From contig OX030955.1 in the NCBI GenBank assembly GCA_943735955.1, positions 15,199,083-15,263,082 of the forward strand: DNA of 64,000 bases, read 5' to 3'. Every line of letters starts with the position of its first letter. The stretch's first letter is position 1. This DNA is from Piscicola geometra (taxonomy: Eukaryota > Annelida > Clitellata > Hirudinida > Piscicolidae). The notes under the pieces were generated by a model, which searched no databases, was not told where the DNA came from, and saw only the letters and a program-made list of their open reading frames with translations. Positions 48,027 to 59,838 of the stretch are shown piece after piece. The position numbers and the translations under genes are program-made.

Positions 48027-48929
48027 GATAAAATAAAATATAAAATATTTTAAGATAAAATATAACATATTTAAAGTTAAAATATAAAATATTTTCAGAT
48101 AAAATATAAAATACTTTCAGATAAAATATAAAATATTTTCAGATAAAATATAAAATATTTCCAGATAAAATATAAAATATTTTCAGATACAATATACAAT
48201 ATTTTCAGATAAAATATAAAATATTTTCAGATAAAATATAAAATATTTTCAGATAAAATATAAAATATTTTCAGATAAAATATAAAATATTTTCAGATAA
48301 AATATAAAATATTTTCAGATACAATATACAATATTTTCAGATAAAATATAAAATATTTTCAGATAAAATATAAAATATTTTCAGATAAAATATCAAATAT
48401 TTTAAGATAAAATATAAAATATTTCAAGATAAAATATAAAATATTTCAAGATAAAATATAAAATATTTTAGGCTAAAATATTTTAGGATAAAATATTTTA
48501 GGATAAAATATTTTAGGATAAAATATTTTAGGATAAAATATTTTAGGATAAAATATTTTAGGATAAAATATTTTAGGATAAAATATTTTAGGATAAAATA
48601 TTTTAGGATAAAATATTTTAGGATAAAATATAAAATATTTTAAGATGAAATATAAAAAATTTCAAGATGAAATATAAAATATTTTAAGATGAAATATAAA
48701 ATATTTTAAGATAAAATATAAAATATTTTAAGATAAAATATAAAATATTTTAAGATAAAATATAAAACATTTTAAGATAAAATATAAAATATTTTAAGAT
48801 AAAATATAAAATATTTTAAGATAAAATATAAAATATTTAAAAATAAAATATAAAATATTTTAAGATAAAATATAAAATATTTTAAGATAAAATATAAAAT
48901 ATTTTAAGATAAAATATAAAATATTTTAC
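48027..48929 (+). repeat. AT-rich satellite with 22-bp and 15-bp units
   Basis: About 900 bp. The outer parts are tandem ATAAAATATAAAATATTTTMAG units (22 bp). A central block at 48471-48632 is a 15-bp unit, TTTTAGGATAAAATA, which equals the 22-mer minus its 7-bp ATATAAA segment. The change from TTTCAG to TTTAAG marks separate amplification histories left and right. The array stops exactly where LINE-2 begins. Confidence 0.95.
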
Positions 48930-48934
48930 GATTT

Positions 48935-51900
48935 CAGGTCAGGATCTGTTAAGAACCTGCTACTAGTACCACGTAAGCTAGTTCAACCTGTGTCGTGGTC
49001 GAGTGACTGGCGTCTAAACTGACCCCCCACCATCTTGTCACGATAAATCGGACTTTTTGGTGTGGAGGGTATCTTGGTTAGCCAACAGCACGAAGATCAA
49101 AAACTGATAAAAGGCGGATGAACACATTTTTAGTGTCAACGACCAACCCAGGAGCAGTGGGCAAGTGTCTTACCTGTATAGGAAAGTAAGACATCCCCGC
49201 TCTACCACTAGTCCAAGGAAGCACCTTAGACAAGTGCTATTACCCCTTCAGTCTCCCAGCCAGAGTTACGACCCTGCTGCCTTGCAGGTTAGGTTTTGGC
49301 TAACCAAAGGCTAAGGGAGTCAACCCTCATTTCAAATCTGGAGTCGGAGTCCCTAAGGCGGCTTAACTTTGCTCACAAAGTCATTCCGGCAACTCCTGAG
49401 ATGGTAATGGTTCCAAGATGCTTTGCCTTTCCTTTGGACTCACTATCAAGGGTGGAGAGGGGGGTCTGCTGCACAAGCTACAACTCACCTCCCATAGTAT
49501 TTTACCTAGGCTTACGCCCTGGAGAGGTCACTCCAGTTTTGCTGAAAGCGTTGAAAAAACACGGTAAGTAGCAGTTACCGGTTATAAGTCATATGTTTCA
49601 TATGGCGTTGCTTAGGACGGTGGGAGAGATCGCCATGTCTTATTTACAACTACCGTCCACCTCAAGCTGGGCAGCCCCCAGTCAAATAGGTGTTGTTCCA
49701 TCACAGTCTGCCTGCCCTACTGGGTGCGTATGGGCTTATTATGTACCCGCAAACAAGATTAACAAAAACATAACAAAAACACCTGCCCTAAAACAGGGCT
49801 ATCTCAAGACCTCCAGATGATCAGTGATGTCCGAAAGATGGCAGTTATCAACGACGAACTCGTAAGATTCCAGGTCGACATTGCTACACTGCAGGAGACT
49901 CGGCTAGCTGATTTTGGGAGTCTCAGAGAAAAGGATTACACATTCTTTTGGCAAGGGAAAAGGGCTGAACACAACAGAAAATACGGCGTTGGTTTTGCAG
50001 TTTGGAGCCATCTGCTGGGAATGATAGAACCTTGCCAAAAAGGAACTGAAAGACTTCAATCACTCCATCTCCACACCACTTCTGGGCCAGTCAACCTCTT
50101 CAGTGCCTATGCACCAACCCTTGTCGCAACGAGTGATTCCAAAAACGATTTCTATGACCAGCTAGATTCGCTTCTCTACAAAATCCCTGAAGAAGAACAA
50201 CTGATATTGCTGGGTGACTTTAATGCAAGAGTAGGTGATGTTCATTACTCTTGGTCCCCATGTCTTGGTAACTTTGTTGTCGAAAAGATGAATGAAAATG
50301 AACAGCGACTCTTGGAGATGTGCTCATATCACAATCTCAGCATCACCAACACTTTTTTTCAGACGAAACCACATCATAAAGTTTCGTGGAAACACCCACG
50401 ATCTAAACATTGGCACCAGCTCGACCTAATCATCATCTGGCAATCTTCTTTAAAAAGTGTATTACATACTCGCACCTATCACAGCGCTGATTGTGATACC
50501 GATCATTCTCTGGTCTGTTGCAATCTGAGACTCCAGCCTAAGAAAGTTCACCAATCCAGGCCTGAAGGAAAACCCCGAATCGATGGGAGCTAAACAAACC
50601 ACCCAGACAAAGTGGCACAGTTTAACTAAGATCTCTTGGAACTGTTCCACCTAAAACCTCTTGGTGGAACAGCCAAAGAACGTTGGGTCCATATCAGAGA
50701 AACGGTTTACAAGACTGCGTCTAAAGTCTTTGGAAAGAGACAGAACAAAAACAGCGATTGGTTTAAAACCCACTCCTTCACACTCACTCCAGCTATAGAA
50801 AAACACCAAAGAACTCATTTGGAGTACAAACTACATCCCAGCCAAAAGAGTCTACAGGCGTACAGATCCTCCAAGAGTGCAGTGCAGAAATTAGCAAGAA
50901 AATGCGCTAATGATTACTGGCTTCAGCTATGCCAAAAGATTCAACAATCATCCGATACTGGAGACATCAAGGGCATGTACGACGGCATTAAAAAAGCCAC
51001 AGGTCGCACTATAAAGACCATAGCCCCACTTAAGTCTGCCACTGGTGCAATCATAGGCGATAAGTGCAAGCAGATGGACCGCTGGGTAGAATACTACTCC
51101 GACCTATACTCCAAGCAGAATCATGTGAGTGATGAAGCCCTTGCAGCAGTTGAAACTCTTTCACTCATGATGGAACTAGATGAAAAGCCCAGTGTTACAG
51201 AATTAAAGAAGGCTGTTGAAAGTTTGTCTTCAGGGAAAGCTCCAGGGGCTGATAGCGTACCACCAGAAGTCATCAAATGCGGTAGCACAGCCGTCCTAGA
51301 ACAACTGCACAGTCTCCTCTGCCAATGCTGGGAAGAAGGAACTGTACCTCAAGACATGAGAGACGCAAAAATAATCACGTTATACAAGAACAAGGGCGAG
51401 AGGAGTGATTGCAACAACTACAGAGGAATATCTCTCCTTGGTGTCGCGGGCAATGTGTTCGCACGTGTAGTCCTAAAAAAATTACAAAAGCTTGCTGATA
51501 GGATGTATCCAGAATCACAAGCTAGGTTTCACGCAGAAAGGTCAACTATAGATATGATCTTCACACTCAGTCAACTGCAAGAAAAAGGCAGAGAACAACA
51601 CAAACCCCTTTTTCTAGCTTTCATAGGATCTGACCAAAGCGTTTGATCTTGTCAGTAGGGATGGACTCTTCAACATTCTGGCAAAGATTGGCTGCCCACC
51701 AAAGCTCCTAAGCGTGATAAAGTCGTTTTATGACAAAATAAAAAGCACTGTGCAGTATGATGGGTTGATTTTAAGTGCTTTTGAAATCCGCAGTGGCGTC
51801 AAACAAGGCTGTGTTCTCGATCCCACTCTCTTTGGCATCTTCTTCGCTGTTATGCTGAAACGTGCCTTTGGAGCATCAACAGAAGGCTTATATCTTCACT

Positions 51901-52790
51901 CCCGATCAGACGCCATTCTTTTCAACCTGGCTCGTCTGAAGGCAAACAGAAAAATACGAAAAGTTATGATAAGAGACATGCTGTTTGCGGATGATGCTGC
52001 ACTGGTCACCCACTCTGAAGCAGAACTTCAAAGACTGCTCGACAGGTTTTCCAAGGCATGCGATGAGTTTAGCCTACAAATCAGCCTCAAGAAAACACAA
52101 GTGATGGCACAGCACGCCGAAGGACCTCACATCACTATCAACAACTATGCTGAGAAAGTCGTCAGCCAGTTTACCTACCTTGTTTCGACAATCACTGATG
52201 ACTCTTCACTAGTTGCAGCACTGAACCAGAGGATCGGCAAAGCTTTGACAACCTTTGCCAGGCTGTCACCAAGAGTTTGGTACAACAAGATGCTGACAAT
52301 AAAGACAAATACAGCTGCGTACAAGACTTGTGTTCTGAGCACTCTCTTTTACGCCAGTGAATCCTGGACACTATATGCATACCAGGAAAAATGTTTGAGC
52401 GCTTTCCACATGCGGTGTCTCTGACGCATGCTCGGAATCTCATGGAAAGACCGCGTCACAAACAACGAGGTGTTGGCGAGGGCAGCCATTTCAAGCATGA
52501 CCACTCTTCTTCGTCAAAGACGTCTCCGATGGTTAGGACATGTACGTCGGATGGATGATGGCCGACTTCCCAAAGACTTGCTATTCGGCGAGCTTGCCTC
52601 AGGTTGGAGAGCAACTGGCAGGCCATACCTTCGCTACAAGGACGTCTGCAAGCGCGATCTAAAATCTACAGAGTTCGACATCAGCACCTGGGAATCGCTT
52701 GCTGAAGATAAAAGCAGATGGAGGCAAGCTGTGCGCATGGGACTAGAAGCGGGGGAAGCATATATATCATTTAAGGATACAATATAAATT
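48935..52790 (+). mobile_element. LINE-2: decayed sense copy of the LINE-1 family
   Basis: About 3.85 kb, with leader 48935-49760, APE nuclease, linker, RT and most of the C-terminal region. It lacks the Cys/His knuckle seen in LINE-1, so the 3' end is truncated, which is unusual for target-primed insertion and suggests later deletion. It lies in the same orientation as the receptor gene in intron 9, with its 5' end against the satellite. Many lesions (see the coding entry) show it is old. Confidence 0.92.
49760..52787 (+). pseudogene. LINE-2 APE-RT polyprotein, disrupted
   Basis: The nuclease keeps LQETRLADFGS, LLGDFNARVG and DTDHSL, but the N-terminal SWNVR motif is deleted (TPAL joined to KTGLSQDL). 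In-frame stops follow KPRIDGS (50591-50593) and at VAQFN-stop-DLL. The linker 50636-51230 is complete and defines what LINE-1 has lost. A 1-bp insertion at about 51628 breaks motif A (AFIG-SDQSV for AFIDLTKAFD). RT motifs resume with SGVKQGCVLDPTLFGIFF and MLFADDAALV. A TGA at 52422-52424 replaces Arg in RCL-R-MLGISW. The last frame ends at 52787. Confidence 0.88.
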
Positions 52791-54078
52791 AGTTTAGAAA
52801 AAAGTCTAACTTATTTTAAAATATTAGTTTAATTGTTCAAAAATATGGCATAATTATGTAAAAGTAATTTTTAAGACTATGACCTTCATTAGTCTCAGCC
52901 TTTTATGACTTTAAAATTACGACTTAACCCAAAGTTGTAACTAAATTTTTTTTAATCAAAAAGCAGGATTTATAATAATATAAAAAAATAGCAGAAATTA
53001 TTATCCAAGATATAGAAACGAATAATAAATCAAAGATCAAACGTTCAAAAAAAAGTAATCTACAGAACTAACTTTTTGTCATTTCTATAAAATAACATGA
53101 AATATTTCACACTGTGTGAACAAAAGTTTTCAAAAAATTATAAAAAATAGTTTATACATCTTACATTGACACTATTTCTCATCATTTAAAGTCAGAAGCT
53201 AATTAGAATCTTTAAAAAATGAAAATGTTAACTCAAGATCTAATACTAAAGTAACGGAAATAATTACTAAACTTGAAGAAAAGTGTTTAGTGAAGGTGAA
53301 AGTGTGTTTTGATGTAAGGTGGCCACGATTAACGTTAATAGATTGAGTGCTTTGGGGACTTCGAATAATGGTGTGAGTTGTGTTTGTTATTAGTAAACAA
53401 AACCAAAATGTTTTCTATATTGTGCTTATTGTTTGTACTCAGAGTTTATTTTTATATTTCATTTGGTGAATGCTTCAGCTTACGCCACTTTAATCACGCC
53501 CGTAATTGTATTGTATTCTATTATGTGGACGTAATGTAGCATGTGGTTATGGAGTGGAAATAAGGGAATTTATTGTAATATTGTCTTTGTTGCTCGCTGT
53601 TGATCGAGTAGCTTTCTTGAAATTACTTTTTTTTTCTTTTTAACTATGCAGCATTTTAGCGTTTTTACAGAAGTTTATATGAATATGGAAAGCTTGGTTT
53701 GCGATAAAGCTTCTAAATTGGATGCGCTGAAAAGACTTTGTCTTATCTTGAACAAGAAAGCTTTTGAATATTGTTTCATCGTTCTATTTTTATTATCGTG
53801 AGCAATATCTGTCTTGAAGATAAGCATTATCTGATATTATTCTTTGCCTAATCATGCAAGTATTGAGAGAGCTTTTAAATAATCTTTTCCTACAAAGACC
53901 CTAGAGCTTTAAAATCACTGTACCATTAATTCATTTTTTTAAAGTTCTTAAAACTATCACACGAAAAAATACGTGACAGCCTTACGTGAACATACAGAAA
54001 CACAGATTCACTAATGTAAATAGAATATCAGCAAATACAATATTCTGAGCCATATAATTCATGCAAAAATCTCGGCAG
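52791..54078. other. Intron 9, last part
   Basis: AT-rich with a G-rich patch at 53280-53560. No gene or element recognised. Confidence 0.5.
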
Positions 54079-54226
54079 TTTTGAAGGATACTGCGCAGAC
54101 CTGGCTGCCCAAGTAGCGGCCTTGGTGAACTACAAGTACATTCTGAAGGAGGTGGGAGACAAGGCGTATGGAGTTGAACAGCCTGATGGCTCTTGGAACG
54201 GAATGATTGGTGAACTGACTAGAAAA
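54079..54226 (+). CDS. GRIA-like: GluA-like exon 10 (S1)
   Basis: The acceptor is CTCGGCAG and the donor AAA|GTAAAG; one base in, phase 0 out. It begins [13 protein letters not shown], as in AMPA YEGYCVDLAAEIA, and ends [12 protein letters not shown], as in WNGMVGELV. The Tyr of the AMPA KYG motif, which packs on bound glutamate, appears as AYG. Confidence 0.93.
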
Positions 54227-54321
54227 GTAAAGAAACTTTATTTTATTTATTTGACATTAATAAATGTAAAACAAAACTAAATTTTATTTTATTTATTAAT
54301 AATAAACCACTGTTTATGCAG

Positions 54322-54514
54322 GAGGCAGACATGGCAATAGCACCACTGACCATCACTTCAATTCGCGAAAGATTTCTTGACTTTTCGAAACCTTTCATGA
54401 ATCTGGGCATATCCATAATGATCAAGAAACCAGAAAAACAGAAACCTGGAGTCTTTTCATTCATGGACCCGATCGATAACTACATCTGGACACTGATCTG
54501 CTTCAGCTATTTGG
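54322..54514 (+). CDS. GRIA-like: GluA-like exon 11 (S1 end and M1 start)
   Basis: The acceptor is TTATGCAG and the donor GTATGT. It encodes [12 protein letters not shown] then [19 protein letters not shown], followed by [16 protein letters not shown]. The PLT and following Arg are the residues that bind the alpha-amino and alpha-carboxyl groups of glutamate in the family. The end [12 protein letters not shown] starts M1. The exon ends one base into a Gly codon. The intron before it is 95 bp and the one after 213 bp. Confidence 0.95.
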
Positions 54515-54727
54515 GTATGTGGGTGGTTTGATATTTTTGTGGATCTTGCTTGAATGAAATTCCAAAACGTCAAACAAAAAGACCAATTATTTAGAGTGAC
54601 ATTTTAATGCAAGAATTCGCCGTTTGGAAACAATAAAACGTATTAAAAGTGGCATAACCTTAAATGGGTTTCAAGATAACTTTGAATTTTAATTTGACCT
54701 TTCAAGAAAAATCCTGACAATACACAG

Positions 54728-55112
54728 GGGTCAGTTTCACTCTCTTCCTGGTGTGCAAGTTTTCGCCATATGAGTGGAATGACGAGCCTGTCGACTCGAA
54801 CAACAATGAGAAAAACAAGAGCCCTTTGCACAAAAGTAAAGCAAACCAGGGCACGCCCAACATCGAAATAAACTGCTACGAAAAATGTGATGGGCCCAGA
54901 CAAAGACGGGAAACTGACTTTTCTTATAACATTGAACACAACAACAACCACAACGCTGATAACAACTACAACGTTCGTAATGAAGATATCGGAAGCAGCA
55001 ACAGCAGCGCTAGCAGCCGAAAAGAGAAGCCGAAGACTGACTTTACGCTGAAAAACTCATTCTGGTTTGTGCTGGGAGCATTCATGCAACAAGGAGTTGG
55101 TCTCTCGCCAAA
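54728..55112 (+). CDS. GRIA-like: GluA-like exon 12 (M1, cytoplasmic linker, pore loop)
   Basis: Opens after TACACAG with VSFTLFLVCKFSPYEWN, the second half of M1. About 90 residues follow before NSFWFVLGAFMQQGVGLSPK, the pore helix and selectivity filter; vertebrate AMPA receptors have about 25 there. The linker is Asn/Ser-rich with Lys/Arg clusters (RKEKPK, PRQRR). The Q/R-site codon is CAA at 55087-55089. Position +4 from it is Gly, where AMPA has Asp and kainate has Glu. The donor is AA|GTTCGT; reading through it stops after eight residues, past a stronger-looking GTGAGT that does not fit the phase. Confidence 0.92.
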
Positions 55113-55624
55113 GTTCGTTATGTTGTTCTTGATATAGTGAGTGTAGCTGCTAGTATTATTTTTTTCAACCGATGCTTTCGAATTCGTTTGACTGTTTATA
55201 TTTTTGAAATAAGCTGTGTTTTTAGTGTTGATAGCCTGGTTTTTCTTTTGTTCAAGGATCTCGGTAGTGACCTTGACGTAATTCCTGTATTTCTATTGGT
55301 TTTTTTGATGATGTTGCTTGAATTTTAAAACGGTCTAAAAAATGTATTTTACGCTATTTAATTATTTATTTTAACAAATAAAATTATTTTATTAAATTTA
55401 TATTTTCCACACTCATTTTTTAAATCAATTTTTTGACATAATTTCCAGTGGTTTTAATAAATTCTTACGTGATTTTATTGACTTCTTAACAATAAATCCT
55501 TGTCTAGGCAATCTTATTCATTGCGCTTCGAAATTTTCGTTTTGATGAAACTTTTTATATTGAGTCATTAAACAGACGATACATTATTTATTATTATTAT
55601 TATTTATAAATATACATTTTTAGT

Positions 55625-55855
55625 TTTAAATGGCAATAATGTAATGGTTAAGACACCGGTCTTTTCTTTAAATGTCGTGAGTTAGATTCCTGCCATCGTC
55701 TAATAGCTTGTGAAAAGACTGTAGATCCGCCTCGTCAAACCAAAAGCCACAAGGAAAAAAATGAGAAGATGAATGTCTACTCATGTGATAGCCTACGCCG
55801 ACGTGTTAATAGCACTGAAATATGGCAGAAATTTTAGTTAGATAAATACCAATTA
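55625..55855 (+). mobile_element. tRNA-derived SINE
   Basis: An A box (TAATGTAATGGTTAAGACAC) and a B box (GTGAGTTAGATTCCTGCC) are about 30 bp apart in a tRNA-like head, followed by a ~150-bp body. An ATT microsatellite precedes it at 55585-55610. It differs from the SINE at 25.4 kb and sits in the short intron between pore loop and M3 exons. Confidence 0.6.
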
Positions 55856-55859
55856 ATTT

Positions 55860-56507
55860 TATTTTAATTGAAAACAAACGCACTGATGATCACTAGCTAT
55901 ATGACTTCAAAAAGAAACATCGTCATATACCTAATGAGCACAGTCACAAGCAAAAGAGCAAATTTAAATGTTTCAAAACCAGACAAAAAACTCTGATAAA
56001 CTGAAATTGCAAAAGATAAGATAGCGCAACCAGATGATAAATCAGTGTATAATCGCATTCATGCACTTACACTGTAACACACACAGAAAAACTCATACAC
56101 TCACAGAAATACACAGACAATTAACCACAAACCCATGTGCACATCGTGTACAAAAATTCACATGAGCAAGCCTCCAGACATTTCTAACCCACAAATTTAA
56201 ATAAACTTATCTTCTTTTAACGCAGACACATGCACAGACTGTGAAGTCACGAAAACGTACGCCTACAAAATCATAAAGCAACTTGACACAAACTATCCAT
56301 ACCCTTATCTCTTAACACCACGTAATCTTTTCCATTCCAGCTCGCATTCTCGTATCTCTTAACTAGAAATTTATATGTGATCTTTCGCAATATTTTATAT
56401 ATTTTTAACTTTTTGTCTCCTTATTCTTAGTTTCACTGCACTTCAAAGGTTAAAAAATCCTTCAAACTCCATTAAAATCTTCACCCTCACTACCTATTTC
56501 TCATAAG
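55860..56507. other. Intron 12, CA-rich remainder
   Basis: Degenerate CA/ACAC-rich top strand at 56050-56350, then the pyrimidine tract of the exon 13 acceptor. No gene recognised. Confidence 0.5.
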
Positions 56508-56706
56508 GTCAATCTCAGGCAGACTGGTGGGCAGTAGCTGGTGGTTTTTCACTCTCATCATTATCTCTTCGTATACTGCCAACCTTGCAGCCTTCCTCAC
56601 GGTAGAGAGAATGCTTACCCCCATCAACTCCGCTGACGATCTCATCAAACAATCTGACATCCTCTATGGCACTCTTGACTCTGGATCAAGCAAAGCATTT
56701 TTCATG
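56508..56706 (+). CDS. GRIA-like: GluA-like exon 13 (M3 and S2 start)
   Basis: The acceptor is TTCTCATAAG. One base completes the Lys codon, giving [22 protein letters not shown]3 with [15 protein letters not shown] is intact. S2 begins with [24 protein letters not shown]. The SGSS motif stands where AMPA has SGST, contacting ligand. The donor is ATG|GTAAAT. Using the AG a few bases downstream instead would break the phase. Confidence 0.95.
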
Positions 56707-56814
56707 GTAAATCAACATTTTGTTGAAGTTTAAATAATTTTGTGTTTTTCCATTTCTATGTTAAAATGTTTTGATACGTTTATGATATGATTAAAACGGT
56801 AAACTAGATATAAT

Positions 56815-57990
56815 AATCATTATCATCATCATGCCCGTGACTAAATTAGTCGTTGAGGGGAAATCAAAGGAGAAGAGGCAGCTATAGTTTGCCATTATGT
56901 TCTGTTGTTAGCAGCGTTGAAAAGACTGCTCTAGAGAAGAGACGTCCACTCTTTCACATTGTCCATCCAGCTCTTTTTTTGACGGCCTCGATGACGAATT
57001 CCTTGCAGCGTGCCCTGTAGCACCGTCTTGGACAGTGAATCGTGCCTGACGACGTGGCCCAACCAAGTCAAATTTCGACGTTTGACAATTGCTATAAGAG
57101 GTTCTTGTTATCCAACCAGTGCTGTTGGACGTAGTTGTTGGTTCTGTGCTCCAAGTAAGAGATGCCGTGGAGTTTACGGAGACATTTAGACTCAAAGACC
57201 TGTATATCGTGTTCTGTTTCCACGTTAAGTTCCAGGTTTCACATCCGTAAAGTAGGATACTGAGCACCAGTGACTTGTAGAGTGTGTATCTGACAGAGAA
57301 GCTGATAGAATTACTTAACCATAGCCGATTAGGTCAGACCATTGCAGCACTTGCCATTAAGATTCTGGTTTCTATCTCTGTGGTGCTTGTTCCATCCTTC
57401 GACAGGGTTACTCCTAGGTACTTGAACAGTGACAATATTTTAGCTTTTTTCCATTCATCGTTATTTCAGTTGAGTTGTTTGTTGTGCTATTCACCATAAT
57501 CTTGGACTCTTCTGAGCTCACCTCAATTCTGTAAGCCATTGCTCTTTCGTTAAGTTTGTTGGTGAAGTCTTGAAGTTCACTGCTGGATCCGTCCATCAGA
57601 TCGATGTCGTCAGCAAACCTCAAGTTGAAGATTGACCCGTCCCCAATAAAGATGGTGATCTTTGAGATGTGTACAATGGTGATCTTGCATGATTCTTTCT
57701 AGGAAAATGTTAAAAAGAACAGGAGAAAGCAGTTACTCTTGAGGCACTCTCACTGATGTTTTGAAGAATTCTCTTAACTGCCCATTGATAAGTACTGCAC
57801 TGTTGGTTTTTTTATAGAAGTCTTCGATTATATCTTTAAACTCTTCATTTTGTGAAGCAAACCGTCATGGCAAACGCGGTCCAAATTTTTGGAGATGTTT
57901 TTCTGGGATCAGCCTGCAGTTGAAAATCTGCTCCACAGTGCTTCGCCCAGCCCTGAATCCAGCCTGTTCTTTAGCTAGCATTTCTTCAGG
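56815..57990 (-). pseudogene. 5'-truncated LINE (RTE-like) reverse transcriptase relic
   Basis: On the minus strand: EQAGFRAGRSTVEQIFNCR, then VPQE-stop-LLSPVLFNIFLE, then RFADDIDLMDGSSSELQDF (motif C), KIMVNSTTNN, then SILLYGCETW and a degraded tail. Frameshifts and stops separate the pieces, and motif A is missing. The 3' end on the left runs into TCATTATCATCATCAT, a microsatellite-like tail. The family is different from LINE-1/2. Confidence 0.85.
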
Positions 57991-59670
57991 ATTTATTTAA
58001 TACTAATAAAAAATAAAATTTTGTTTTTTGAACCTTTTACTCATTTTTTTAATAGTATAAATCTACTTTTTTAAGTTTCGTTTGAATCATTTAATATTTA
58101 CGGTTCGCTCAACACAAAGAAATGCAATATGTCCTTATTTAAATAAAATCTTTTAACTGAAAAATTATTGAAATAATTTATACAAAATATAAACTTCATT
58201 ATTTATCATAAAAACAGTCTCAAAATGGGACTTGTTTTGACTTTTTCTCTTCCTAATTAGACAAGACACCATTGAATGCCTTTACAATAGCTGCTTCCTA
58301 ATATTACATCTTTAACCTCTTTTATACTGTTAGCCCTATTTTGACCAACAACATAATCTTTGTTCCAATCTCACGTGTCACAATTCTTTTTCAGAAATCT
58401 TCAAGTTATAATATAACTTTTATCTAAAGCTTTGAATAAGCTTTTCGAGTTTTTTGATAAGAACCGGGGGAAAGAACAGGCAACAAATCTAATTTGCCGT
58501 GATTTCGTCCAAAACTGTAATAATATCTAACTTTATTGAGGCTCATACTTGAGAATCACAAAGTGTTATACCGACAATAACTTTACTTAACTATCCCAAA
58601 TGCGACTGAAGAACTCGAGTGCAACGTCATTTGCAGCTTTGTGAATTTTATTTCGTGACGATTATTTCGTGAGGCAAATAGACCACAAACACACACGTTA
58701 AACAAATTTCAACGCACAGCATGGAATAAAAATGTTGAAAGAATTGAGCACAAACAGTTTTTGTAAAATCAATTGAAGTGTTAAACAAAAAATCAAATAT
58801 TTAGTCAAAAGATGATCTGGGCATCCAACGAGCTCACTGGATTGTACGAATGAGTACATAATAAAACTCTTTAAAAGTAAATTAATATGCCAAAATTGCT
58901 GCTTTTTCATATGAAAATATTAAATTTTGATTACATTTTCATAAGAAAATAATAATATAGAATAAATTAATAAGTATTGTTTGAAAGAATTTATTTAACC
59001 CTAGAGCGATGGCTGGGGTATATTTTGACCCCACAGCCACTTTGAATGCATACAGGAAACGATAGGATACACATCGAATAAAAAGTGAACCGAAGACTGA
59101 AAAAACTAGTAAATAGAATGCAGTCAGTAGATCCATCATTCTCTAAAAGAACCAGCAGCTTAGAAATGGCCAGATCTCGTTTTTCAGAGGCTTCAAGGCA
59201 GCGGCTGAAAAAAATAAATAAAACTTAACTAGAATGAAAGAAAAAAAAGCTAAGTTTCAAAGAAAAGAAAATTAAACAAAACAGGTTTAAAAAAAGCGAA
59301 AAAGATTTCAACTTTTATGTCCGTTGAAGTCAAAAAAGCACTGAAAATGGCAAAAATCCTGAAAAAGTTGAAAAAATGTTTTTTTAATATTAAAATGTTT
59401 AAAAATCCCAATTTGGGAGTTATTTTTGACAGGAAAAGGTCATTTTTATTCCAAACTTGTTGTACTGTTAGTGTTAATCATGTCCTGAGTGGACGTTTTG
59501 AAATTTTGAAATTGTTGATTATGCCCCCCTCTATTATTATGTGACTTTTATCATTAGTAATCGTGCTTTTATACATTACTTCTGTTAGGTAAAAAGATCG
59601 TTATATTTTTTATCAGTTGTCGAATAATTATATTGTATGCGAAATTGCCCATTTCTACTACTTCTTTTAT

Positions 59671-59805
59671 GAAAAATGAAATGGTAAGCAGACGATTCAG
59701 CGCAGAAGAAGCTATAAAAACTAATCTTTGAAGAAAGCAGCGATGAAAGCAGTGAGGATAATGGCATGAGTGACTATGAAGAAGCTAGCTGCGAGTATGA
59801 TACTA

Positions 59806-59838
<33 letters not shown>

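Noticed and set aside
48027..48929. CRISPR-like regular repeat
   Set aside because: The units are directly adjacent without unique spacers, the genome is eukaryotic, and the array is a satellite.
55113..55145. Strong GTGAGT donor at 55137 as the end of exon 12
   Set aside because: It would add residues unlike the family and, joined to any usable acceptor of exon 13, gives a stop or wrong phase. GTTCGT at 55113 rebuilds [11 protein letters not shown] exactly.
54079..56706. Kainate receptor identity
   Set aside because: First considered because of general similarity, but [23 protein letters not shown] and [10 protein letters not shown] are AMPA-type in every informative segment.
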